A stretch of 64,000 bases of DNA, taken from contig NC_064035.1 in the NCBI RefSeq assembly GCF_932526225.1, positions 15,238,469 through 15,302,468 on the forward strand. Reading direction: 5' to 3'. A program made the translations under genes and the position numbers. Under the pieces are notes generated by a model. The model saw only the letters and a program-made list of their open reading frames with translations. It searched no databases and was not told where the DNA came from. Shown piece after piece: positions 40,143 to 52,100 of this stretch (position 1 is the first letter of the stretch; each line of letters begins with the position of its first letter). This stretch comes from Nematostella vectensis. Taxonomy: Eukaryota > Cnidaria > Anthozoa > Actiniaria > Edwardsiidae.

Positions 40143-43100
40143 TAAATAAAAAAGTACAAAAGTAAACTTTTGCTGTTTAAAAATTTAGCAATAACTTAGC
40201 GCTAAAGCGGTATGGAAACGTTCCAGAAATGTATATTTTAGGTCCTTGTGTATTGCATAGAAATTTGCAAGAGCCTATGAAGTACCCCCCTTGACCGTTT
40301 TTAGTATCTGTTTAGTATCTGTTTAGTATCTGATGAGTATCTGAGGGATTAATATAGGATCACCGCGGTCATTTTTAGCATTTACAGTTTTATGTGCGCT
40401 TTTTTCCCCAAAATTTGATAGCATTGCCAATTTTACGTACCCTCTTTTTTTGTTAGCACTGTCAGTTTTATGTGCCGTCAAAGCGAATTCGTGTCAACAA
40501 AAAGCTTATTACCAAATTACGCTGGATTACCATACTCAAAAAGAAAAATTCAAGACATACATTTTCTAGATTAGCTAACCTTTAGTGATACAAAATGCGG
40601 TACCTGTTGGGATGTGTTCTTGATGGCCTCCCCCATTAGTTTACTCTGTTCCTTTAGCTGGGCGATGTCATCAGCGAAGGCTTTGATCTCGTCCTCGATA
40701 TGGCTGTGACGCTGTAGAAGTGACTGGAAATGACAACGATGGTGCTTTTAAAACCAATGCGAACAGCGCCAGCATTGTACACTCAGCACCACTGAGGGTT
40801 TGTAGACCAGGATGTATGGTCCTGCAAGCTATTTCGACAACTTTTCTCTTGATTCAAGCCTCGTGAGCTCAAGCCTCGTGAGCTCGATTAAATATACACA
40901 ATCACACAGGCATCACGTGAGCTCCATCAATTACAATGCTACCATGTTGAAGTATGTTTCATATTAGACGGTAAAATTTCTAAGGATAGAGAAAACGGCT
41001 TGAAGAATTTATTCTCACAGAATGAACTTTTTTTTTAAATTCTCTTTGAAAACGCAAAAGTGTTAAAAGAATTAAAAGGAAAACATTGCCTTTATCAATG
41101 ACCTAAGATTGAAACTACATTTCAGAGAAGGTATGAATCAACACAAGGTTGAAAAGGTAAGTTAAACGCCTCTGTAAAACAGAGTGGTTGCGCTGACATT
41201 TCGAGCGTTAGCCCTTCGTCGGAGCAAAGGGCTCCGACGAAGGGCTCAACCGAAGGAGCCCGACGAAGGGCTAACGCTTGAAACGTCAGCGCAACCACTC
41301 TGTTTCACAGAGGCGTTTAACATAACTTTTCAACCTTGTGTTGATTCATACCTTGTCTACACCACGCCTACGCAGACCATCTAGTTTTTCTACAGCTTGC
41401 ATGTAGTCTTTCTAGTTATACCGCATTACTACATTTCAGAAAGTTCTTCTGTTTGCTGAGACATGAAGTATCTATGTAACGAAGATTGGGTGTACCGTCA
41501 TACGACTTTGAGATCCGTGTTCTTTGGAACAAAACAAGCAATCAAAATTCGCAGACACGGTTTTGGGGCCAGTCAAGTGGTGATGGTTCTTCTATGGTTA
41601 AGCGGGCTTCACGTGGTAACACTGTGGCATCGCGCAGAATGTGCGGCCATTTACTGTGTCACGTGACGCGGCTCAGCGCGCCTTATTCGAATCTGATGCC
41701 TGATTGAACAGGCGAAATACAAAGACAACCGGCAAAAAGCGCAAAACGTCCTATATAGAACTAAATTTCTTCTGTATTAGGGCCGTTATAACGTAACACT
41801 AAACCCCGCAAATATTAGATGAAGGATTAATGAACGATTTGCGCCCGTTAGTAGCCGGTTTCAAGAAATCGTTCTGTGGTGGAAAAGGACCAAGTTACAG
41901 TACGGTACTGTAACTCGCGATATACACTGATACTTTTCGACGTGCTTGTCATAGCATAACATAACCCTAAATCTCTAGAAATTCTCTAAATTCCTAGATG
42001 TTTAAGGTAGCTTCTAAAGCTGACGGCTTGAGGCCATGCTTAAATAATACAATAGTGGGGTTGGGGGGGGGGGGGGGGGAGTTTACCACAGCACTCTGCT
42101 CGTCTCGGCCGTAATCTTCGCTGCATACAACAAACATCTTTTCTTTCATCCACGACTCAGCATCATTAGCGTCAGAGTAATACTGAAAAAAAAGAAATTT
42201 TGACTCTTTGATTTTCCTTTCACTACTGAAAAAAATTAAGAGCAAGTTAAATTTCTCACTTGCATCTTTAATCTTCCTTTCACTATACTTTTCTGACTCA
42301 AGCTTGGTTCTCAATAGAACGAATAGAACGAACGTGCAACATATGTGATATTTGGTTTTACATTGGAAAGAAAGCCGAAGCGCAGTAGAAAAACGTAGAA
42401 AAAACAGACCTCGCAAGAACTGAAAAAATCCCAAGAGCCAGCTTTCGATGCCTTTGGCAGCTATTGCATAATATGGGTGGAAGGATCCAGCTTATCTTTC
42501 GTTAAGAGTTACCTGTAAAGACTGGGCAGCGTCCTTTAGCCTCTCCCGTCTAGTGCCCGCCAGCTCTTTTAATTTGATCCAGTTTGCTTGAAGTTGTTTT
42601 ATCTTTGCTTTGATTTCTTTTGCGCCGAAGTGACCTTTGTCGATAAGCGCCTGGCCTTTAGCGATTATCCCTTCACAATGACTGAAGCGTCCGTTGATTT
42701 CCGCCTCGAGAGCCTAGTTTGCGTAAATAAAACAATGAAACGCAACTCATAGCAACGATCACTTCTGGTTGAAATGTCAAGGCGTGAATGTCGTTAGTAT
42801 TTCCAAGTGCTTATAGGCAAGTACCACAGGCATAAATGTTGTAAGTTTTCTCCTATTGATTATTGCCACACACTTATACGGGTATAGGCACTTTCAAGAC
42901 CAGTAACTGACATATTTTCTTTTTTGACATCCCCTAAAACATATTATCTCACAAATCTAAGCTGCGACGTAGACACATTTCTCGGGACAGTAAAGAATTG
43001 TTCGCGTCAGCGGCTTCAAAATGTGTTACTCGCTGCATGATTTGGGGGGATTTTCTAAAATATCCCCGTTTTGACGGGCCTTTAGGTGTTTACCTCGTGC

Positions 43101-46100
43101 CTTTGCTGTAACCTGGTAAGACTTGCCAAGTCACGGCCGACTTCTTTGGATGCGGCAAGCTTATCTGTCTCTTTAATAAAAATGTCCTCTTCTTCTACAT
43201 CTTCAAAAAACGTGTACAGCTCGAGTGAGTCCTCCAGCCTCGCTCTCCGCTCTTTTCCGAGTTGAACAAGGGCCTGCGATGTAAAAAAAAAAATGGTTAG
43301 AGATAAAGGAGAATGCCTGTTTTAGAGAGTTTCGTTATGATCATGGAAAGGATATGTAACATAAGTTGCCTTTATTCCATGTGCTGCACTCGATGTTCTG
43401 TACGTTTGAATCACCGTATGGAAACAATGGCAGGAGTCGTTTGCTTACTTAAGCAATCTTGTGTGATATGCATGTGGTACGTGTGACATGGGCGATGGCC
43501 AACATGTGTTTATGGACAATAGGGGACTTGCGCTAAGAGATCACGTGACCTTTCTTGGCGGCAAATTCAAACCAAAATAATCACAGTGATGACTGCGACC
43601 GTCACACCAGAGAACCACGAAAAAAATAAAATCTTTAAATAAAACTAAACCCATTTTAAAAGTAAATTCTGGCTTTTTTCGTGAGCACTGAATAAGTTGC
43701 TGTTATTTTCCCGGCTAAAAGCATGAGCACGCCCCCAAACAGTCACGTGATCACTAGGTCCCCTTAACTACATTAAGTCTTGTTGAACAAGCCAAATTTG
43801 AAGCGAGACAAAGTTAAAAAGTCTTAGCCTAAAGCTTACAAAGGTCACTTGCGTAACACTCTACGAAAGCTCAAGACTTGCGTGCGGGCAAAAATGGCGT
43901 ACTTAGTAAGACTATGAAAAACTGAAAACTTACACGTACGCCTTCTGGGACAAACCGACTAAGGCCCATTTATTTTTTTCTAACTCTTACGATCTGGAAA
44001 GCTTGTTCTACATACCTGGTTTGTTTAGGTAACAGACATGGAAAGCTTATGCACTTTAAGAAAATCTGTTTGATAAATCTAGAGATCTTGTGTGACAAAC
44101 CTTAAAGATTGCGTGACATACCTGGAAGGCTTGGGTAAGTAGCCTCTGTCTTTGTTTTATGACCTCAGTCTCAGGATGCTTAGCAGCGACGAAGCTTTGC
44201 GCCTGTGTATTTATGGCAAGCGTCCGTTCATGCTGGGACTGGATTTGAGACTCCACTAAACTGTGCTTATCCAGCATGTTCTGTACATCTAGAAGATGAC
44301 GCCCATAATCTTCAGATCTTAGACCAGCCTTAAAGTAAAATTGTATATGTTCACCACTGTGATGCGACAAAGGGAGTAGAGGAGGCGCCCTTACGAAATC
44401 ATGCCTCGAGTTCCAGTGAACGTATCGAATCCCTGTCGCTTGTTAGTCTGTTTGTCTGACTACCAAATCTGTCTGTCCGTCTCTATCTGTCAATCAATCT
44501 GACAGTATGTCTTTACCTCGATGTCCAACATATCAGCATGAGCGCTGTCCATATCACGAAACACGCCCACAAGCTGAGTAAAGCCAGTCAAAGTGTTACG
44601 CCGTGCCTCCAGCTTTTTGACTAACTTGTCCCACTTCACCATGATCACGTCTTCTCTACAAATGCAAAGAAAAGTAGATAGAACACCTAATGTTAAAAGG
44701 CTCTACTGTATTAGGGGAACTACTGTTGTTTTGAAGTGTTTAAAACTGTCAACTTCCACCCCTAAACTAAGTTTGCTTCACGGAAGAACACAGCTGTAGG
44801 TGTAGTGGCGGTTTGGAATTAACGGGCCATAAAATCGAAAATTAAGAAATTAATTTGGAACTTCAAGTCGTGATAACTTTCGGAGAATTCACAATAAATA
44901 AGATAAAAGTTTTAAAGAGCTTTTTGCTTGAGTGATATAAAAAACACAGAATATATATTTGTAATGTTTGGAAATCTTTGGAACCTCAACGTCACCACGG
45001 CACATTTTCGAACATTGCCAAAAGTTTTCGGCGCTTCCCAACGATTTCAGGGTTTCATCGGAAAGTCTCGACATTACTTACGTAATCACAATTACATCTC
45101 CTTAATGTTGTCAGTGTATTACAAACCTTTTCCTGATAACATCTGCTTTGTAATAGTCTTCGTCTATAAGCTCTTGGGCTAAGTTAAACACCATCTGAAA
45201 TCTTTCTTCCTAAAACAAGAAAATACAATTAATTTTACAAAGGAAAAGCAAGATCTAGAGGGAACGATTTCCTTATTTCCTGTGTAAATGCAATGCTATC
45301 TGATCAAATAGCTCTAAAAGTAACTTGAATTTCAACATGAACTTTGAATGGCTAAATTTGTTGTGAATATCGTACCTCATTCCCGGTGAAATTGATCAAT
45401 GAAAATTAATCATGGGAAATATATCAATAAATCCATACCAATCAATGCAAATTGCTAAGTTACTATTGACTTACTGGTCAGACCGATGGCAAATAAATGA
45501 CTTATCAAAAGTCACACAGCTTAACTAAGGTGTGCCTTAGTTGTCTTGATAACAAACGTGCAGACTTACCCTTGCTTTAACGTCAGTGCTGATGGCCTCG
45601 TGGCGCTTCAGAGCAGCCTCAACGGTGGCAGCATCTTGCCCAAGTAACTCGTCATCAATTACTTGCACCATATCATCCAGCCATGACTCGCGCAGGTCGG
45701 CCTATCAAGACGAAACCAAAACCACTTGAAAACCTACAAACCTTTGACCATCAACAAAAAATCACAACCACCATGATGGTTTAGCTCCTACAGGCCTGTT
45801 ACCCCTTCCCCCACAAGATTTTGTTCCTAAAATTATAATAAAATAACCAGCAGGGGCGTGGCTTCTCCCTTGATCAACACTATTTTTGTTACTTACATAC
45901 TTACGTTCTCTTCGATTTGACATGCATACTTTTGAGGTAAGTTTTTAATAAGGGAAAACTTACTTTCTTACGGTATTATCCTGGGTTGTTTTTATCATGA
46001 CCAAATATCAGGTAAAAATAGAAAGCAAATCAAAGAATAGAGCAAAAAGAGGATCAATTTTTGGAAGGGTATTTTGCCAAACAGGAAGGCTGATCTACAA

Positions 46101-49100
46101 TGCTGGACAAAACTATTGTCGCCTTTTTTGATTTTTCACTGCATAGGGGGTTCAATGTTACCCACTGCTCCTGTGCCTTATCCCTCTCCCCCCAAGTACA
46201 ATGTTGTTTAATTCGGGCTGTCTTTCTCAGAATTTAAGCACAGTTACAACCAACATTGAAAGGGGGGAAGGGGGGTTTCATGACATTGTCTTGGGAAGAA
46301 AGCTAGTTGGCTTACGATAGATATCGAGAAATCCGCCTTTTTTAAGGACGCGACAACTAGTTTTGTCCAGCATTGTAGGTTAAGTGCAAGCTGAAATTTG
46401 TGAACTACAAGTCACAAAATTTGAGAGTGGAGAGCTGAGATTTCTCACAGTTTAGAAATCTCCTAGGAATTATCTACTGCCTTGCTGCATACAGTACCTT
46501 TCTCTGGAACTTTTCTGCCATCTTTTCAAGCATCTGCTGTCTGTAATACAAAATGGGCGTTAGAACATATTCTTAAACCTAATCCCCTGCAATAGCTCAG
46601 GGGGTGTAGGTGTGGCTACAACTCAAAGGAAACCCCGTTTTAAATTCATTTAGAAACAGCTTGTTTTTTAGATATGTAAAAATCTTGTGGTCCTGTCTCA
46701 CTGTATCTGTCTTGCAGATACATGGCATCACTATCAATCTGTGAACTCATGCAACATAAATTGTAGACGTCATTGTGAAATCTGTATCTTTTACACACAA
46801 ATTTCATACTAGTAGAATTTTGAACAACAGCTTGTTTTTTAGATATGTAAAAATCTTGTGGTCCTGTCTCACTGTATCTGTCTTGCAGATACATGGCATC
46901 ACTATCAATCTATGAACTCATGCAACATAAATTGTAGATGTCATTGTGAAATATGTATCTTTTACACACAAATTTCGTACTAGTGGAATTATGAACAACA
47001 TTATTCCAGTAACGGCCAGTCTTGAAACAACTTGAAATAACTTTGTCACTTAAAGATTCCAATAACTTATGTTCATATCACTAGTGTATATAATATGTAA
47101 CCCTACCAACCATTGTAATTTAGCTACAATATGGGCAAAAAAATAATCAACCAATGTCTTTTTTAACCTGATAAGTTCATTTCTAAGTGCTTGAGCTCTC
47201 TCATGTTCTGCACTCTCCATTACTTGCCAGGCTCTGTTGATATCTTTTACCAGTTTTCCTTCGGGTGGTGCAAAGGGTCTTTGGTTATTTGCCTTTCTTT
47301 TTGTTTGAAGGTTGAAGAGATGAGCTTCAATGTTCACACGCTCAGTATATCTGAATTGGCAAGATATTGTTTGTGTTAACTGGATATACTGATAGAAAAC
47401 ATTGTTTTCTATATCTGATTCCCAAGAATGAACTGGGTGCTGGTTGCTGTGTTATCACAAATGTAATCTGTTGTGTTTGTAGTGTGAAATAGGCTTATTT
47501 GAAACGTCCCACCCCTCCCCTGCCAGAACAATTTGTTTTTGCCACCTCTGCAACTAAAGTAGTTCTATATAGCATAGTAGGAAGAGGTTTTTTTTTCTCT
47601 CTGTATGTATATACTTTGCTACAGTATGCAGAATATAGACCTTACTTTGGTGGTTTTTCTACAGTTCTGAAGTGCTTGAAAGCCCCAAGCTCCCTCTGGA
47701 CTGCAAAGATGTTCTTCTCAAATGGTCTTGCTAGTTCAGTTATTTTGCTGCTTATCCAATGCAGGAGATCAGACACCATAGATTCATAGGATTTCTCCAT
47801 TTTCTCAATCTCCATAATAACACCAATAATCTGAATATAGGACCAATAACATGAACGTTAGTATTGATTACTTCACTGGCAGATAAAAAGGAACAATTAA
47901 GGCAAAAGAATAAAAATTGCTACTATTACTTACAGGCATTACAGATACACATTTGGCTTACAGCTGTATTTCCAGTTTTGTGCTCACCAAGAATAAAAGA
48001 TCTATGTCTTATTTTGGGATATATATACTGTAGCAGTCAAAACTTTGGGAAAATGGTAAATTAATCAATACAAGGTGGAGATTGTATGTTTACGGCTTTG
48101 TGAAAACCAAGTAGATGATGATGATAGGCTAGCAAAAACGCAAAACTTTGGAAAAGTTTGTGATTGTTTGGCCTTGAGTTTGAGGGAAGATGAACAGGTT
48201 TGAAACTACAAGGTTGGCTTTAATAGAACAGGAGTAGAGTGAAATACACTTTAAATGTAGTAGTGACAGGGCAGCAGGACAACAATAACAACAAGCCCAC
48301 CTTTGCTATTCTCCGCCCCCCAGTCTCTTCGGACTTTAGCTTGGCAAAGTACTGGTAATACGCAGCCACATACGTCATGACCGATCGGTCATCTGGACGA
48401 GGGCAATCTACATCTGGATAAAGCAAACAATACTATCAAATTATTATCCACAGCATGCATGATATAACTGATGTAATAAGGAAACTACTGTACTGTGCAA
48501 CTCGATTTTAAGAAAAAATGGAATGTTATTGGAAGTATATATACCTTCAGCATCCAGAAGCCTTGTGATTCCAAGTTTCTCTTCAGCCACAGTAAATGCA
48601 TTGTTGAGGTTTGCTTCATGCTGACTTGGCCTCAGGGTAGCATAATCTATAAGGTCTGGCCTAGGAAATGATTATACCCCAAAACAAACCATGTTAATGC
48701 AGGTTAAAAAGTTTTATCATCTGCTGTCTAAACATCAAATATTATTAATAGAAACCCTTGGAGAACATGGAATTTTCTAGGAATTTAACTTGTTAGAAAG
48801 AAGAAAAAATGTTATGTATGGTTCCAAAAGTAGAAGTGATTCTTTTTGCTTGCTCAGGGCAAACTCATTCATATAAAAAAACATCTGCCACGATAGAACT
48901 ACTAGGCATAGTACCCTCAGAAATATTTGGGGCGACCAGAAATATTGGGTGTGGGGCACCTTATTGTCTTACACAGGTCTTTATCAAACGTTTTATTTTT
49001 ATGTATCAGTTTCTATTCTTTTACTTTTTTTCGGCTTTTCTTTTCTTTTTAAAGCGCATTTCATCATCTTGTCATGAGATTATAATCACCAGTTTAGAGG

Positions 49101-52100
49101 ATAAAAAGGGCAGGTTATATTTTTAAGGTAAATGTTTTCCGGGTACGCCCGCGAGTCTATCTTGTCTGTGTGCACAATCCACATGAAATCCCATATTGCA
49201 ATAACTCATTAATTGGGCATGCGCATGAATGGGTTTAAAAAGGACATTCAATGTCATTATTAATGTGGAGATCATGTAATAGGGGCGGTATAAATAAAAA
49301 GAAAAACTCTACCTGTGTTTATGTAACAGTGCATTAAATGCCAGTCCATTGCGCCAACTAGTCGAAAAGTTCTGAATGTCAACATCTGGGTAGCTGTAAA
49401 ACAAAAAAATTGAAAGTTTAGGACTTGAAATGACTGGCAGTAATAAAAGGCTAATGCATATATCTACCCTCTTGTCATCCTTTGGCACCACAGCAAAAGA
49501 GCTTCCTTGGCTGATTTCCTCTCTTTTGACATATCATCCTTGCAAAAATAGTAAAAGAAAACTCTAAGTAGCCATGCTGCTCATATAAAAAAAATGTGTA
49601 ATGGGCTTCTAGGGGTTTAGACTAGAATGAAATTGAAAATGACACATTATAAGTACAAACTAAAAACATAAGAACATCAATGTTTCATCTGTTCATACAA
49701 AAGGAGTTTTAATAATCAAATATTAAGCAAGGATCACACTATATTTCTATGATTTTTAGGGGAGGGGAGTATTGTATCAAGTTTATGTAACCTCTGTTAC
49801 TGTTTTTATCATTTGTGTGAATAAATAAACTTGTTTTTGTTGTTGCTGCTGCTGTTGTTACTGTTGTTGTGGCTGTTGTTGTTGATAAATTTGATGATAC
49901 TTGGTTGCTTACTTGGTAGGATATATCAGCTATCTGGAATCTTAATATGATCATCCATATCAAGCCTAAAATAAGCCTTTCATTGCCATCAACAACATCC
50001 TCAGCGCCTATACTCTCTAGCTTGACCTGGAAGGAACAAAATATATATATTTGGAGTAAAGGAAGGTGTTAGAAGTGTTTCCAAAATACGAACCAACCCT
50101 TGTAAGCAAATATTTTGGAGAAGTCGACGGAATATGAATCATCCTTTGAAATATCACTGGAAGTTTAAAGTAGCTTAAAAATCTTAAAGTTAGAATCCAA
50201 AATCTGAAGAAGAAAAAAAAAAGGATAGAAGTGCCCCCCCACGCAACCCTTTTTTTTTGGGATGACACCATCCATATATTGAAAATACTCAATGCCAAAT
50301 TAAAAGATATTCACAAAAAATTATCGCCAAAAATACGTATGGATCATTTTATTTACCAATTTTTTTTTTGCTGAGTTCTCCCTACCCCCCTCCCTTCCCA
50401 AGTTTACCCCAAAAGCAAATTCTTGAAAGCAAGGTCATAAAGGTAACTCGTCCTCAGCTTGCATTACTCAGTTTGCTTTCACTTGAGTAGACCTTCCAAT
50501 TGAGAGGGGTAGTTCTCCTCTGGCTATGGGCCAGTATGCATAATGAAGGTAATTATATACTGTCACTGTGTACTAAGTAACAAAAGCTGCTGACAGCTTG
50601 CAAATGATAAAGCAAAATGCAAATAAAAGCCTAAATATATAATCTTACAGATTTTTGTAGAAATTCAAGTGCTTTATTCACATTCTGGATGTTATGGACT
50701 CTGAACTTCCCACGCGCTACAACAAAAAAGAAAGAAAAACATTAACATTTGGATATGTAGAATAAATACAGGCCCGTACCCAGGATTTTTCTTGCGAAAT
50801 CCGAAAAAGATTTTGGGGGGGAGGGAGAGAGTTAAGTTAACTAATCTAACCACCTTCGAAAGAACAAAAAAGTTTTTTTTGCCTTTGTAATATCTCCAGG
50901 GGACGTTTATTGTCGGAATTTTGTAACATACCAAAAGTGAACTAGCTTATGACTCTTAGTTTTGTCTACAAATAGCACGTCAATTTAGAACCAAAAGTGG
51001 ACTTTTGGCCTTTGTGGTGGGGTTCCATTCGCACCCCCTGCACCTCACCTGGGTACGGGCCTAAAATAGAAACTGGGCTGTATAGGTTTCTGAGCAGGTA
51101 CTAAATCAAGGTGGCTTAATTCTTTATGCATATCTTTTTTCCTCATATATTAACATTGCTCTTTATATAAAAGATGAAATATTTCCCCATCCTGAGATTA
51201 TACAGTCCAGGTCTAGAGTAACATAACATCCACTTGCGAGTACTCAAGACTTGTGCATATATTAGAGTGGTTCGAGAGTATCGACTCGCAGCGATCTCTG
51301 CGATTGCCGAGTGGCTTAGTTTTCGATTGCCTCATTAAAAGCGAGTCTCGAGTGGTGAGAGTGCTAATGAGGACTCATGAGTGGGGGTTGATCTAGACCT
51401 GTACTGTAACAGGCAACAGCCCTGAGAATCTGCCACATTTACCTGCAAAGCCGATTTTCTCCCCTGATATGATCTCCAATAGACTTATGAGGATTTTTCC
51501 ATCTGCCAAGTCTTCAAATAAGTCATTGACATGAAGGCCAGACTATGAAAACGAAAAACAAATCAAAACACAATTACAGCTAATTAGGATCTTTTGCTGT
51601 CCCCCCCTCCCCCCCGGCCCTCCTTTTTTAAATAAGGAAGTGTTCACTGAATTCCCTGGTAGGGGGCTTCCCCAAAAATGGGTCCTCGAAGGGGGGGCTC
51701 TGAAGTTTTTAGGAGCCTTTCTTTTCAGCTTTAAGATTTTAATCTTTATACATTATAATATAGATTATTTCCATCTTTCAACAATTCTCCTTATAAATAA
51801 TTCTACCCTCCTGTGCAGAGCTTCCTGTTTCCGCTCGTTTCTTTTGCTGAGAAAATTATGATAATGTTCCATTAGAATTGAAATTGATAAAACTAGTGAT
51901 TACAAAAACAATTAACTACATGTAGTGCAGTATGCTAAAGATATTTTTTTAATATTATACAATGCATTTTATTATCAAGTAACTATAAAAAAGATGTCAT
52001 TAATATAAAACAGTGCACTCGATGCTTAAAGCAGACAACAAACGAGTACCCGGAAAATGCACAAAGATCACATACTGCGGTATGTTTGGTGCATATAACT

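Larger units (their letters stand above)
37078..40613. other. 3.5-kb betaH-spectrin intron (19/20) with nested gene and arrays
   Basis: The longest intron of the spectrin gene. From the exon 20 side it holds a degenerate array (37120-37420), AT-rich unique sequence, a second patch of the same array (37815-37965), a 33-bp array (37970-38345), the nested plus-strand ORF (38673-39404), a CACA run near 39987 and a TTTA microsatellite (40041-40144). Confidence 0.8.

Noticed and set aside
43985-44130. Possible ninth junction-linked array at exon 15
   Set aside because: CTGGAAAGCTTG-like pieces recur, but they are too short and diverged to claim by eye. An alignment score against exon 15 would be needed.
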